Shown here: piece after piece, positions 1-5,084 of the stretch
Numbering within the stretch: position 1 is the first letter of the stretch
How the letters are laid out: the number at the start of each line of letters is the position of its first letter
NCBI GenBank assembly: GCA_943914555.1
Contig: CALUCM010000036.1
Coordinates: 1-6,999, forward strand
From: an uncultured Francisella sp.
Lineage (GTDB): Bacteria > Pseudomonadota > Gammaproteobacteria > Burkholderiales > Neisseriaceae
Direction of reading: 5' to 3'
DNA: 6,999 bases
Notes under the pieces: generated by a model
The model's database searches: none
Told to the model about the DNA's origin: nothing
Seen by the model: the letters and a program-made list of their open reading frames with translations, nothing else
Position numbers and translations under genes: made by a program

Positions 1-16
1 AATAAGAAGTTTAATA

Positions 17-751
17 ATGACACAAAGCAAATTAATATTAGGCAATTGGAAAATGCATGGTGATCAAGCCAGCGTGCATCATTATATTACTGCAATCGTT
101 CCTACACAAAGGACAGCGCACGAAGTGGGATTAATGTTACCATTTTGCTATCTTTCTTTGTTTCAGCAACAATTAGGCTCAATTTGCTGGAAGCTTGGTG
201 CGCAAGATGTCAGTCAATTTACTGATGCAGGTGCATATACTGGTGAAGTAAGCGCACACATGCTAGCAGATTGTGGAGTTAGTTTTGCTTTGGTTGGGCA
301 TTCGGAACGTCGACAGTATTTTGTAGAAGATGACAGGATACTGCGAGCAAAATTAAAGTCTTTATTAGCTGCTGACATTATGCCAGTCTTTTGTGTTGGA
401 GAAAGTGCTCAGCATAAAGCAAATGGTCAACAAAAAAAGATTCTTGAAAGACAGCTACAGCCACTAATAGAAGAACAGGTGAAAAAAATAGTGATTGCCT
501 ATGAGCCAGTATGGGCTATTGGCAGCGGTAAGACTCCTAATAAAATTGAAATCGAAGAAAGCTTAGAATTTATCCGTAATCACCTGTTGTCAAGGCTTGA
601 TGAGCCTGATAAAATCCGCCTTCTTTATGGTGGTAGCGTCAGCGAGAGTAATGCGGCAGAGATTGCTTGCAGCTCTTGTATTGACGGCTTATTGGTTGGT
701 GGTGCCTCTTTGCGAGCTGATAGTTTTATTCGTATCATCCAATCGGTTTAG
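17..751 (+). CDS. tpiA: Triosephosphate isomerase
   Basis: This 244-residue protein interconverts dihydroxyacetone phosphate and glyceraldehyde 3-phosphate in glycolysis and gluconeogenesis, in the cytoplasm. It reads as a complete TIM barrel close to the usual length of about 250 residues. Visible catalytic residues are Asn10 and Lys12 (GNWKMHG), His95 (VGHSERR) and Glu163 (YEPVWAIG). The phosphate-gripping loop 6 reads AIGSGKTP at 167-174, with Ser where Thr is more common. The late phosphate-binding motifs YGGSV (204-208) and LLVGGASL (225-232) are also present. The ATG puts the NWK motif at the normal distance from the N-terminus; the only upstream purine run is AAGAAG at 4-9, a weak ribosome binding site. 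No in-frame stop is visible in the 16 bases before the ATG, and the promoter lies outside the window. secG follows after 36 bp and is probably co-transcribed. The identification is essentially certain. Confidence 0.97.
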   Translation: MTQSKLILGNWKMHGDQASVHHYITAIVPTQRTAHEVGLMLPFCYLSLFQQQLGSICWKLGAQDVSQFTDAGAYTGEVSAHMLADCGVSFALVGHSERRQYFVEDDRILRAKLKSLLAADIMPVFCVGESAQHKANGQQKKILERQLQPLIEEQVKKIVIAYEPVWAIGSGKTPNKIEIEESLEFIRNHLLSRLDEPDKIRLLYGGSVSESNAAEIACSSCIDGLLVGGASLRADSFIRIIQSV

Positions 752-787
752 AGTCAGTTCTCGTCTATCTTTGCTTAGGAATATACT

Positions 788-1435
788 ATGTTAAGTACGC
801 TGGTTGTTTTTATCGGTATCGTCAATCTTTTTGCTGGCTTAGCGATTATTTTTTTAGTATTAATGCAACAGGGAAAAGGAGCAGATGCTGGTGCAAGTTT
901 TGGCAGCGGTAGCTCGCAAGGATTATTTGGTGCTGCGGGTGCTGCCAATTTTCTGAGCCGTAGCACGGCAATTGCAGCCGCGATTTTTTTTATAACTTGC
1001 CTGATGCTAGCTTATGTTGCTGCAAAAAATGGTAGTGTGATCTCTAATACAAAGGACTCATCTTCTCATTCTGTGCCAGTGCATGATGTGCAAAACACGT
1101 CACTTGCGTTACCTAGCTTACCAGATGCAAAGCATAAAGAAAGCGTGAAACACTCTTTGACTCAAGCACAAGCCAGTCAAGATACAAAGCCAAATCAGGC
1201 CCTTAATCATAAGGAGAACTCAAGTAGGGTTTTGGCTGATCAAAAAATAAATAAAATAACTGAGTCTTCTAAGGCTGCCAGAGCACTTTCTAGCTCTACT
1301 CATCTGAAAAAAAATACTTCGGCGACATCAATTAAAGCTGGTAGAGCTGGTACCAGTCATCTCAAGTCTAAAAAAGCAGCTGTGCCTATTAATAAGCATC
1401 CTCAGGTCAATAGCAAAAAGAATATAAAAAAGTAG
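788..1435 (+). CDS. secG: Protein translocase subunit SecG with long basic C-terminal tail
   Basis: SecG is the small auxiliary subunit of the SecYEG channel in the inner membrane and assists SecA-driven export. The first 79 residues are a standard SecG core. TM1 spans about 4-26, followed by the conserved loop QQGKGADAGASFGSG (27-41) and GAANFLSRSTA (51-61), then TM2 at about 61-79. From residue 80 to 215 there is a low-complexity tail that I counted at 21 Lys, 3 Arg and 8 Asp/Glu. It is rich in Ser, Ala, Asn, Gln and His, has no hydrophobic segment and is probably disordered. Usual SecG proteins are about 110-130 residues, so this one is almost twice as long. The start is supported by AGGA at 777-780, seven bases before the ATG. 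The reading frame is open with no sign of a frameshift, although a fusion by mutation of an older stop cannot be excluded. The gene sits between tpiA and a tRNA-Leu. Confidence 0.93.
   Translation: MLSTLVVFIGIVNLFAGLAIIFLVLMQQGKGADAGASFGSGSSQGLFGAAGAANFLSRSTAIAAAIFFITCLMLAYVAAKNGSVISNTKDSSSHSVPVHDVQNTSLALPSLPDAKHKESVKHSLTQAQASQDTKPNQALNHKENSSRVLADQKINKITESSKAARALSSSTHLKKNTSATSIKAGRAGTSHLKSKKAAVPINKHPQVNSKKNIKK
1271..1375 (+). repeat. Imperfect tandem repeat inside the SecG tail
   Basis: Residues 162-175 (KAARALSSSTHLKK, bases 1271-1312) and 183-196 (KAGRAGTSHLKSKK, bases 1334-1375) share the pattern K-A-x-R-A followed by S/T-H-L-K and basic residues. The DNA copies are diverged, so if this is a duplication it is old. 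In a low-complexity segment the likeness could also be convergent. Confidence 0.35.
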
Positions 1436-1478
1436 ACAGTTTTATATGAAGAAGTAAATAGCATTTAGTCATAGCTAA

Positions 1479-1565
1479 GCCGACATGGTGAAATTGGTAG
1501 ACACGCCATCTTGAGGGGGTGGTGATCGCAAGGTCATGCGAGTTCGAGTCTCGCTGTCGGCACCA
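1479..1565 (+). tRNA. tRNA-Leu (anticodon GAG)
   Basis: This 87-nt tRNA gene folds completely by hand. The seven-base-pair acceptor stem is perfect (GCCGACA 1479-1485 with TGTCGGC 1555-1561), followed by discriminator A and an encoded CCA at 1563-1565. The anticodon stem CCATC/GGTGG (1506-1510 and 1518-1522) encloses the loop TTGAGGG with anticodon GAG at 1513-1515, which reads CUC and CUU. The long variable arm (GATC-GCAA-GGTC, 1524-1535) is the class II hallmark of tRNA-Leu. The T arm is GCGAG/TTCGAGT/CTCGC (1538-1554). The gene lies 43 bp after secG on the same strand, so it may be processed from the tpiA-secG transcript; I see no convincing promoter in the 43-bp gap. Confidence 0.97.
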
Positions 1566-1655
1566 GAAAAATAATTTCTTAATTTTATTGCCAGATTCCA
1601 GTTATTAGAGGATGGTTAGAATTAATACTAAAGCAAATTATTTTAAAAAAATTTT

Positions 1656-1664
1656 TGTTATATT
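1656..1664 (+). promoter_or_regulatory. Candidate extended -10 promoter upstream of nuoA
   Basis: TGTTATATT at 1656-1664 fits the extended -10 form TGnTATAAT with one mismatch. It is preceded by a strongly A+T-rich block at 1636-1655, but no good -35 hexamer lies 16-18 bases upstream. If used, transcription would start near 1671 and leave a nuoA leader of roughly 270 bases. This is a pattern match only. Confidence 0.3.
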
Positions 1665-1712
1665 CTGCTAACCTTAGTCTTTAGTTAAGATATTTTATCA
1701 TTTCTATCTTTT

Positions 1713-1739
1713 TTGCTTCATTGGAATATGTAGTACAAT
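1713..1739 (+). promoter_or_regulatory. Candidate -35/-10 promoter upstream of nuoA
   Basis: TTGCTT (1713-1718) and TACAAT (1734-1739) resemble sigma-70 hexamers. The 15-base spacing is shorter than the preferred 17, which weakens the call. The -10 lies within the short inverted repeat TGTAG-N7-CTACA (1729-1745), so a bound regulator could occlude it; this is speculation. Confidence 0.22.
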
Positions 1740-1938
1740 TCTACAGTTTAGATAATAAAAAGAGCTTGGTTGTAAACTTGAAGGTAGATTGATTTTACTG
1801 CCTTATGCTAATAACCTCACACAAACCAGATAGTTGTGCTTATTTGTATCAATAACAATTAAGTGCAAATTGACTATTAGATCTCAGGTTTAAAGAGGTG
1901 TATTTGCAGTAATCAAGTGATAAGGAACTGATACTGTT

Positions 1939-2295
1939 ATGCTAGCCAATTTATTCCCGATATTTATTTTTATTCTCGTCAGCATATTGGCGGGAATTGT
2001 GTTTGTAGTCTTGGGCTATATTTTAGGCCCACAACATCCTTCTGAAGCAAAAGAGGATCCTTTTGAATGCGGTTTTAAGCCTTTTGAGGATGCACGTTCA
2101 GAGTTTAAAGTACAGTATTATCTAGTAGCGATTTTATTCATTCTCTTTGATTTAGAAGTTGCTTTTATTTTTCCTTGGGCTTTAGTCTTTAAATCGGTGG
2201 GATCATCTATATTGTGGGCCATGTTTGTATTTTTGGCTGTGTTAACCCTTGGTTTTATCTATGAATGGAAAAAAGGGGCTTTAGAATGGGAATAG
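1939..2295 (+). CDS. nuoA: NADH-quinone oxidoreductase subunit A
   Basis: NuoA (the ND3 homologue) is a membrane subunit of complex I located where the peripheral arm meets the membrane arm. At 118 residues it has normal length. TM1 is at about 5-29. The cytoplasmic loop carries the conserved ECGF motif with Cys44, then FEDAR (49-53). TM2 at about 60-84 contains the conserved acidic pair in LFDLEVAF (Asp71, Glu73), which belongs to the proton-coupling region. TM3 is at about 90-108, and the C-terminus reads YEWKKGALEWE. The start is fixed by an in-frame TAA at 1921-1923, with ATG 1939 the first start after it. AAGGA at 1922-1926 is a good Shine-Dalgarno core but sits 12 bases away, a little far. 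It is the first gene of the nuo operon and overlaps nuoB by 10 bases. Confidence 0.97.
   Translation: MLANLFPIFIFILVSILAGIVFVVLGYILGPQHPSEAKEDPFECGFKPFEDARSEFKVQYYLVAILFILFDLEVAFIFPWALVFKSVGSSILWAMFVFLAVLTLGFIYEWKKGALEWE
2273..2278 (+). promoter_or_regulatory. Ribosome binding site for nuoB
   Basis: AAGGGG lies inside the end of nuoA, seven bases before the ATG at 2286. It favours that start over the in-frame ATG at 2265, which this site would follow rather than precede. Confidence 0.65.
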
Positions 2296-2765
2296 ATGGC
2301 GCCTTTAAACCAGGTTTTATTGCTACCAGCGTTGATAAAGTAGTCAACTACATGCGCACAGGCTCACTTTGGCCAGTTACATTTGGTTTGGCATGTTGTG
2401 CAGTAGAAATGATGCATGCTGGTTTCTCTCGATATGATTTAGACCGCTTTGGAGTAATTTTTAGACCTAGTCCCAGACAATCTGATTTAATGATTGTTGC
2501 TGGCACTTTAACAAATAAGATGGCGCCAGCATTGCGCCGTGTTTATGACCAAATGTCTGATCCCAAATGGGTGATTTCGATGGGTTCTTGTGCCAATGGT
2601 GGTGGATATTATCATTACTCTTATTCAGTTGTACGTGGTTGTGACCGAATTGTGCCAGTTGATGTTTATGTGCCAGGTTGCCCTCCAACAGCAGAAGCTT
2701 TGATTTATGGCATTATTCAACTGCAGCTAAAAATTAATCGAGAAGCCACCGTTGCCCGAGACTAA
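2286..2765 (+). CDS. nuoB: NADH-quinone oxidoreductase subunit B (cluster N2)
   Basis: NuoB (the PSST homologue) holds the [4Fe-4S] cluster N2, the last electron carrier before quinone, at the base of the peripheral arm of complex I. With the start at 2286 it has 159 residues and begins MGIDGAF, the N-terminus expected of betaproteobacterial NuoB. N2 ligands are visible as the adjacent Cys37-Cys38 (GLACCAVEMMHAG), Cys102 (MGSCANGGGYY) and Cys132 (VPGCPPTAEAL). The basic segment RPSPRQSD (60-67) and the Gly-rich region around 100-107 are typical. An in-frame ATG at 2265 would add seven residues (MEKRGFR) lying wholly within nuoA, and I judge it wrong. The gene overlaps nuoA by 10 bases and is followed by nuoC after 5 bases, consistent with co-translation. 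Confidence 0.96.
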   Translation: MGIDGAFKPGFIATSVDKVVNYMRTGSLWPVTFGLACCAVEMMHAGFSRYDLDRFGVIFRPSPRQSDLMIVAGTLTNKMAPALRRVYDQMSDPKWVISMGSCANGGGYYHYSYSVVRGCDRIVPVDVYVPGCPPTAEALIYGIIQLQLKINREATVARD

Positions 2766-2770
2766 AACAT

Positions 2771-3364
2771 ATGTCTAAACTCTCTCACTTACAAGATTTG
2801 ATCAAAGACAAAGCCTATAGCTTAGTAGAATCAGTGTTATTAGACCGCGATGAGCTGACTTTAGTCTGTAATTGTGAACAATACCGCCCTTTAATGCGTC
2901 TTTTGCGTGATGATCAAGACCTCAATTTTGCTGAATTGATTGATTTATGCGGGCTTGATTATTCAGAATATAAAAATCGTCACCGAAAACACCGTAGATA
3001 TGCTATAGCTGTGCATTTGCTTTCGGTTGCTCATAACTGGCGGGTGCGTGTGAAAGCATTTATTGATAAAGACGAACCATGGCCACTGATTGAATCAGTG
3101 GTGGATTTATATCACTGCGCTAACTGGTATGAAAGAGAAGCCTTTGATATGTATGGTATTGTTTTTGAAAACCATCCCGATTTACGCCGTATTTTGACAG
3201 ATTACGGTTTTGTGGGTCATCCACTTCGTAAAGATTTTCCAGTTTCTGGTTATGTGGAAATGATTTATGACGAAAAGGCAGGGCGCATTGTTTATCAACC
3301 AGTTTCGATTGAGCCGCGCAATAATGTACCACGCGTGGTTAGAGAGGAGAAATACGGTGGCTAG
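2771..3364 (+). CDS. nuoC: NADH-quinone oxidoreductase subunit C (30 kDa type)
   Basis: NuoC is a cofactor-free subunit of the connecting module of complex I that packs against NuoD and NuoB. The protein has 197 residues, the length of stand-alone NuoC in betaproteobacteria, and is not fused to NuoD as in E. coli. The family signature runs from WYEREAFD (119-126) through YGIVF to HPDLRRIL (135-142). It is followed by DYGFVGHPLRKDFP (144-157), YVEMIYD (161-167) and the tail QPVSIEP...VVREEKYGG. An unusual basic run, KNRHRKHRR, occupies 68-76, where I remember relatives having a neutral or acidic loop. The ATG at 2771 follows nuoB by 5 bases with only a weak GAGA (2758-2761) as possible ribosome binding site, so coupling to nuoB translation is likely. 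The last 8 bases overlap nuoD. Confidence 0.96.
   Translation: MSKLSHLQDLIKDKAYSLVESVLLDRDELTLVCNCEQYRPLMRLLRDDQDLNFAELIDLCGLDYSEYKNRHRKHRRYAIAVHLLSVAHNWRVRVKAFIDKDEPWPLIESVVDLYHCANWYEREAFDMYGIVFENHPDLRRILTDYGFVGHPLRKDFPVSGYVEMIYDEKAGRIVYQPVSIEPRNNVPRVVREEKYGG
3344..3349 (+). promoter_or_regulatory. Ribosome binding site for nuoD
   Basis: GAGGAG lies in the end of nuoC, seven bases before GTG 3357. Its strength and spacing are the main reason to choose the GTG start for nuoD. Confidence 0.8.
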
Positions 3365-4610
3365 AATACATAATTACACCGTTAATTTTGGACCTCAACA
3401 TCCCGCTGCGCACGGCGTGTTGCGTCTTATTTTGGAGCTAGAAGGCGAAAGAATTTTACGCGCTGATCCACATATTGGTTTGCTACATAGAGGTACAGAA
3501 AAATTAGCTGAATCAAAAACATATATTCAAAATCTTCCTTACTTTGATCGTTTGGACTATGTATCGGCAATGTGCAATGAAGAAGCATACTGTCTTGCTG
3601 TGGAGCGTTTACTGAAAATTGATATTCCTGTGCGTGCTAAGTACATCCGTACTATGTTTGCGGAAATTACTCGTTTATTAAATCATCTGATGAGTGTGGG
3701 ATCGCATGCTTTAGATATTGGTGCGATGACAGTATTTTTATACGCGGCCAGAGAACGAGAAAGTTTGATGGATATGTATGAGGCAGTTTCTGGTGCGCGT
3801 TTGCATGCAGCTTATTTCAGGCCAGGTGGAGTATATCGAGATTTACCAGAACAGATGCCTAAATATGAAAATAGTAAGTATCGTAGTCAATCAAGACTAA
3901 AGAAACTTAATCAAGATCGTGAAGGCGGCTTATTGGATTTTATTGAAGCTTTTACACAGCGATTTCCAGGTTATGTAGATGAGTATGAGAATTTATTGAC
4001 AGAGAACCGCATTTGGAAACAACGAACCGTGGGTATTGGTGTTGTATCTTTGGATAGGGCGCTGCAGCTTGGTTTTACTGGTCCTATGTTGCGTGGTTCT
4101 GGTTTGGCCTGGGATTTGCGTAAGAAGTCACCGTATGATGCATATGCTTGGGTAGATTTTGATGTACCGGTGGGTTTAAATGGTGATTGTTACGATCGCT
4201 ATTTATGTCGTATGCAAGAAATGCGTGAGTCAAATAAGATTATTATTCAATGCATCAATTGGTTGCGCAACAATCCTGGGCCAGTAATGGTTGATGATCT
4301 CAAAGTAGCTCCCCCCAAGCGAGCAAAAATGAAAACAGGAATGGAGGAGTTGATTCATCACTTTAAACTGTTTAGTGAAGGAATGCATGTTCCTGAGGGG
4401 GAAGTTTATCAAGCCATTGAGCATCCTAAGGGTGAATTTGGTGTTTATCTAGTAGCAGATGGCGCAAATAAGCCTTATCGTATGAAAATCAGAGCACCTG
4501 GTTTTGCTCATTTACAGAGTATGGATGAGATGGCTAGGGGGTTATTATTGGCTGATGTTGTGGCGTTGATGGGTACACAAGACTTGGTATTTGGAGAGGT
4601 GGATCGCTAA
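3357..4610 (+). CDS. nuoD: NADH-quinone oxidoreductase subunit D (49 kDa type), GTG start
   Basis: NuoD forms most of the quinone-binding pocket of complex I together with NuoB; it descends from the large subunit of [NiFe] hydrogenases. Starting at GTG 3357 it has 417 residues and begins MARIHNYTVNFGPQHPAAHG, matching the family N-terminus and usual length. His19 (in HPAAHG) and Tyr68 (in RLDYVS), 49 residues apart, correspond to the quinone-headgroup ligands His59 and Tyr108 of the bovine 49 kDa subunit. Other conserved stretches are PHIGLLHRGTEK (38-49), the region from SGARLHAAYFRPGG to YRDLP, KQRTVGIG, MLRGSG, and the C-terminal RAPGFAHL and FGEVDR. The first upstream in-frame ATG, at 3267, would add 30 residues encoded inside nuoC and lacks the good ribosome binding site. 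It overlaps nuoC by 8 bases and nuoE by one base (TAATG). Confidence 0.96.
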   Translation: MARIHNYTVNFGPQHPAAHGVLRLILELEGERILRADPHIGLLHRGTEKLAESKTYIQNLPYFDRLDYVSAMCNEEAYCLAVERLLKIDIPVRAKYIRTMFAEITRLLNHLMSVGSHALDIGAMTVFLYAARERESLMDMYEAVSGARLHAAYFRPGGVYRDLPEQMPKYENSKYRSQSRLKKLNQDREGGLLDFIEAFTQRFPGYVDEYENLLTENRIWKQRTVGIGVVSLDRALQLGFTGPMLRGSGLAWDLRKKSPYDAYAWVDFDVPVGLNGDCYDRYLCRMQEMRESNKIIIQCINWLRNNPGPVMVDDLKVAPPKRAKMKTGMEELIHHFKLFSEGMHVPEGEVYQAIEHPKGEFGVYLVADGANKPYRMKIRAPGFAHLQSMDEMARGLLLADVVALMGTQDLVFGEVDR

Positions 4611-5083
4611 TGCTAAGTAAGGAATCGCTACAAAAAATAGATAAAGAAATCAGTAAATATCCGCAGGGGCGTGAACGTTCTGCGGTTATGGCAGCTTTGA
4701 GAATTGCGCAGATGGAGAAGACATATTTATCTGCTGAAGTCATTGAATATGTTGCGCATTATATTGGAATCCCACCAGCGCAGGCTCTTGAAGTGGCTAG
4801 TTTTTACAATATGTATGATTTAAAACCGGTTGGTAAGTATAAGTTGCAGGTATGTACTAATTTACCTTGCGCCTTACAAGGGGGAGTTAATACAGCCGAA
4901 TATCTCAAGCAAAAATTAGGGATTAATTTTGGCGAGACAACTGCTGATGGACGCTTTACCTTGCTACAAGGAGAATGTTTGGGCGCTTGTGGTGATGCAC
5001 CGGTAATGTTACTGAATAATCATAAATTATGTAGTTATGCCACTGAAGAAATGATTGACAATATGTTAGCGGAGCTCATCTAA
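4610..5083 (+). CDS. nuoE: NADH-quinone oxidoreductase subunit E (24 kDa type, cluster N1a)
   Basis: NuoE is the thioredoxin-like [2Fe-2S] subunit of the NADH dehydrogenase module; cluster N1a sits next to the FMN of NuoF. The 157-residue protein has a helical N-terminal region with KYPQGRERSAVMAALRIAQ (16-34) and VASFYNMYDL (62-71). The ferredoxin-like fold then supplies the four ligands Cys82 and Cys87 (VCTNLPCALQGG) and Cys123 and Cys127 (GECLGACGDAP). Length and spacing are normal. The start codon shares its A with the nuoD stop in TAATG, so translation is probably coupled. GGAGAGG at 4593-4599 serves as ribosome binding site. nuoF begins one base after the stop. Confidence 0.97.
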   Translation: MLSKESLQKIDKEISKYPQGRERSAVMAALRIAQMEKTYLSAEVIEYVAHYIGIPPAQALEVASFYNMYDLKPVGKYKLQVCTNLPCALQGGVNTAEYLKQKLGINFGETTADGRFTLLQGECLGACGDAPVMLLNNHKLCSYATEEMIDNMLAELI

Positions 5084-5084
5084 A

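Larger units (their letters stand above)
1566..1938. other. A+T-rich intergenic region, probable nuo promoter and leader
   Basis: This 373-base stretch between the tRNA and nuoA holds no credible gene on either strand. It starts with a weak A+T-only inverted repeat next to the tRNA 3' end (AGAAA 1565-1569, TTTCT 1575-1579). A run of A and T tracts follows at about 1636-1656, and then several promoter-like elements. Three short inverted repeats are visible: TGTAG/CTACA (1729-1733 and 1741-1745), CACAA/TTGTG (1820-1824 and 1834-1838) and CAATT/AATTG (1856-1860 and 1868-1872). Each arm is only five bases, so chance is a sufficient explanation in A+T-rich DNA. Because the nuo genes are tightly packed from 1939 on, the operon promoter is most likely here. 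Confidence 0.6.

Noticed and set aside
597..794. Forward 65-residue open frame overlapping the end of tpiA and the start of secG
   Set aside because: It is an out-of-frame shadow of tpiA; its hydrophobic look comes from reading the tpiA codons in the wrong frame, and no homology or ribosome binding site is apparent.
1565..1584. Possible terminator directly after the tRNA
   Set aside because: The stem AGAAA/TTTCT is only five bases, has a single G-C pair and is followed by a mixed A/T stretch rather than a clean T run.
1805..1855. Possible 16-codon leader peptide in the gap before nuoA
   Set aside because: ATG to TAA is open but has no Shine-Dalgarno sequence, no run of a regulatory amino acid and no attenuator-like hairpins after it.
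1729..1872. Three short inverted repeats as operator sites
   Set aside because: Each has five-base arms with different sequences and spacers (7, 9 and 7), which is expected by chance in A+T-rich DNA; no shared regulator motif emerges.
1566..1938. Mobile element or integration scar next to the tRNA gene
   Set aside because: tRNA genes are common integration sites, but there is no duplicate of the tRNA 3' end, no integrase fragment and no direct-repeat border in the gap.
775..4743. Open frames on the - strand opposite secG, nuoB, nuoC, nuoD and nuoE (64-73 residues)
   Set aside because: They all lie antisense to well-supported genes, have no recognisable domains or ribosome binding sites, and are explained by the coding bias of the opposite strand.
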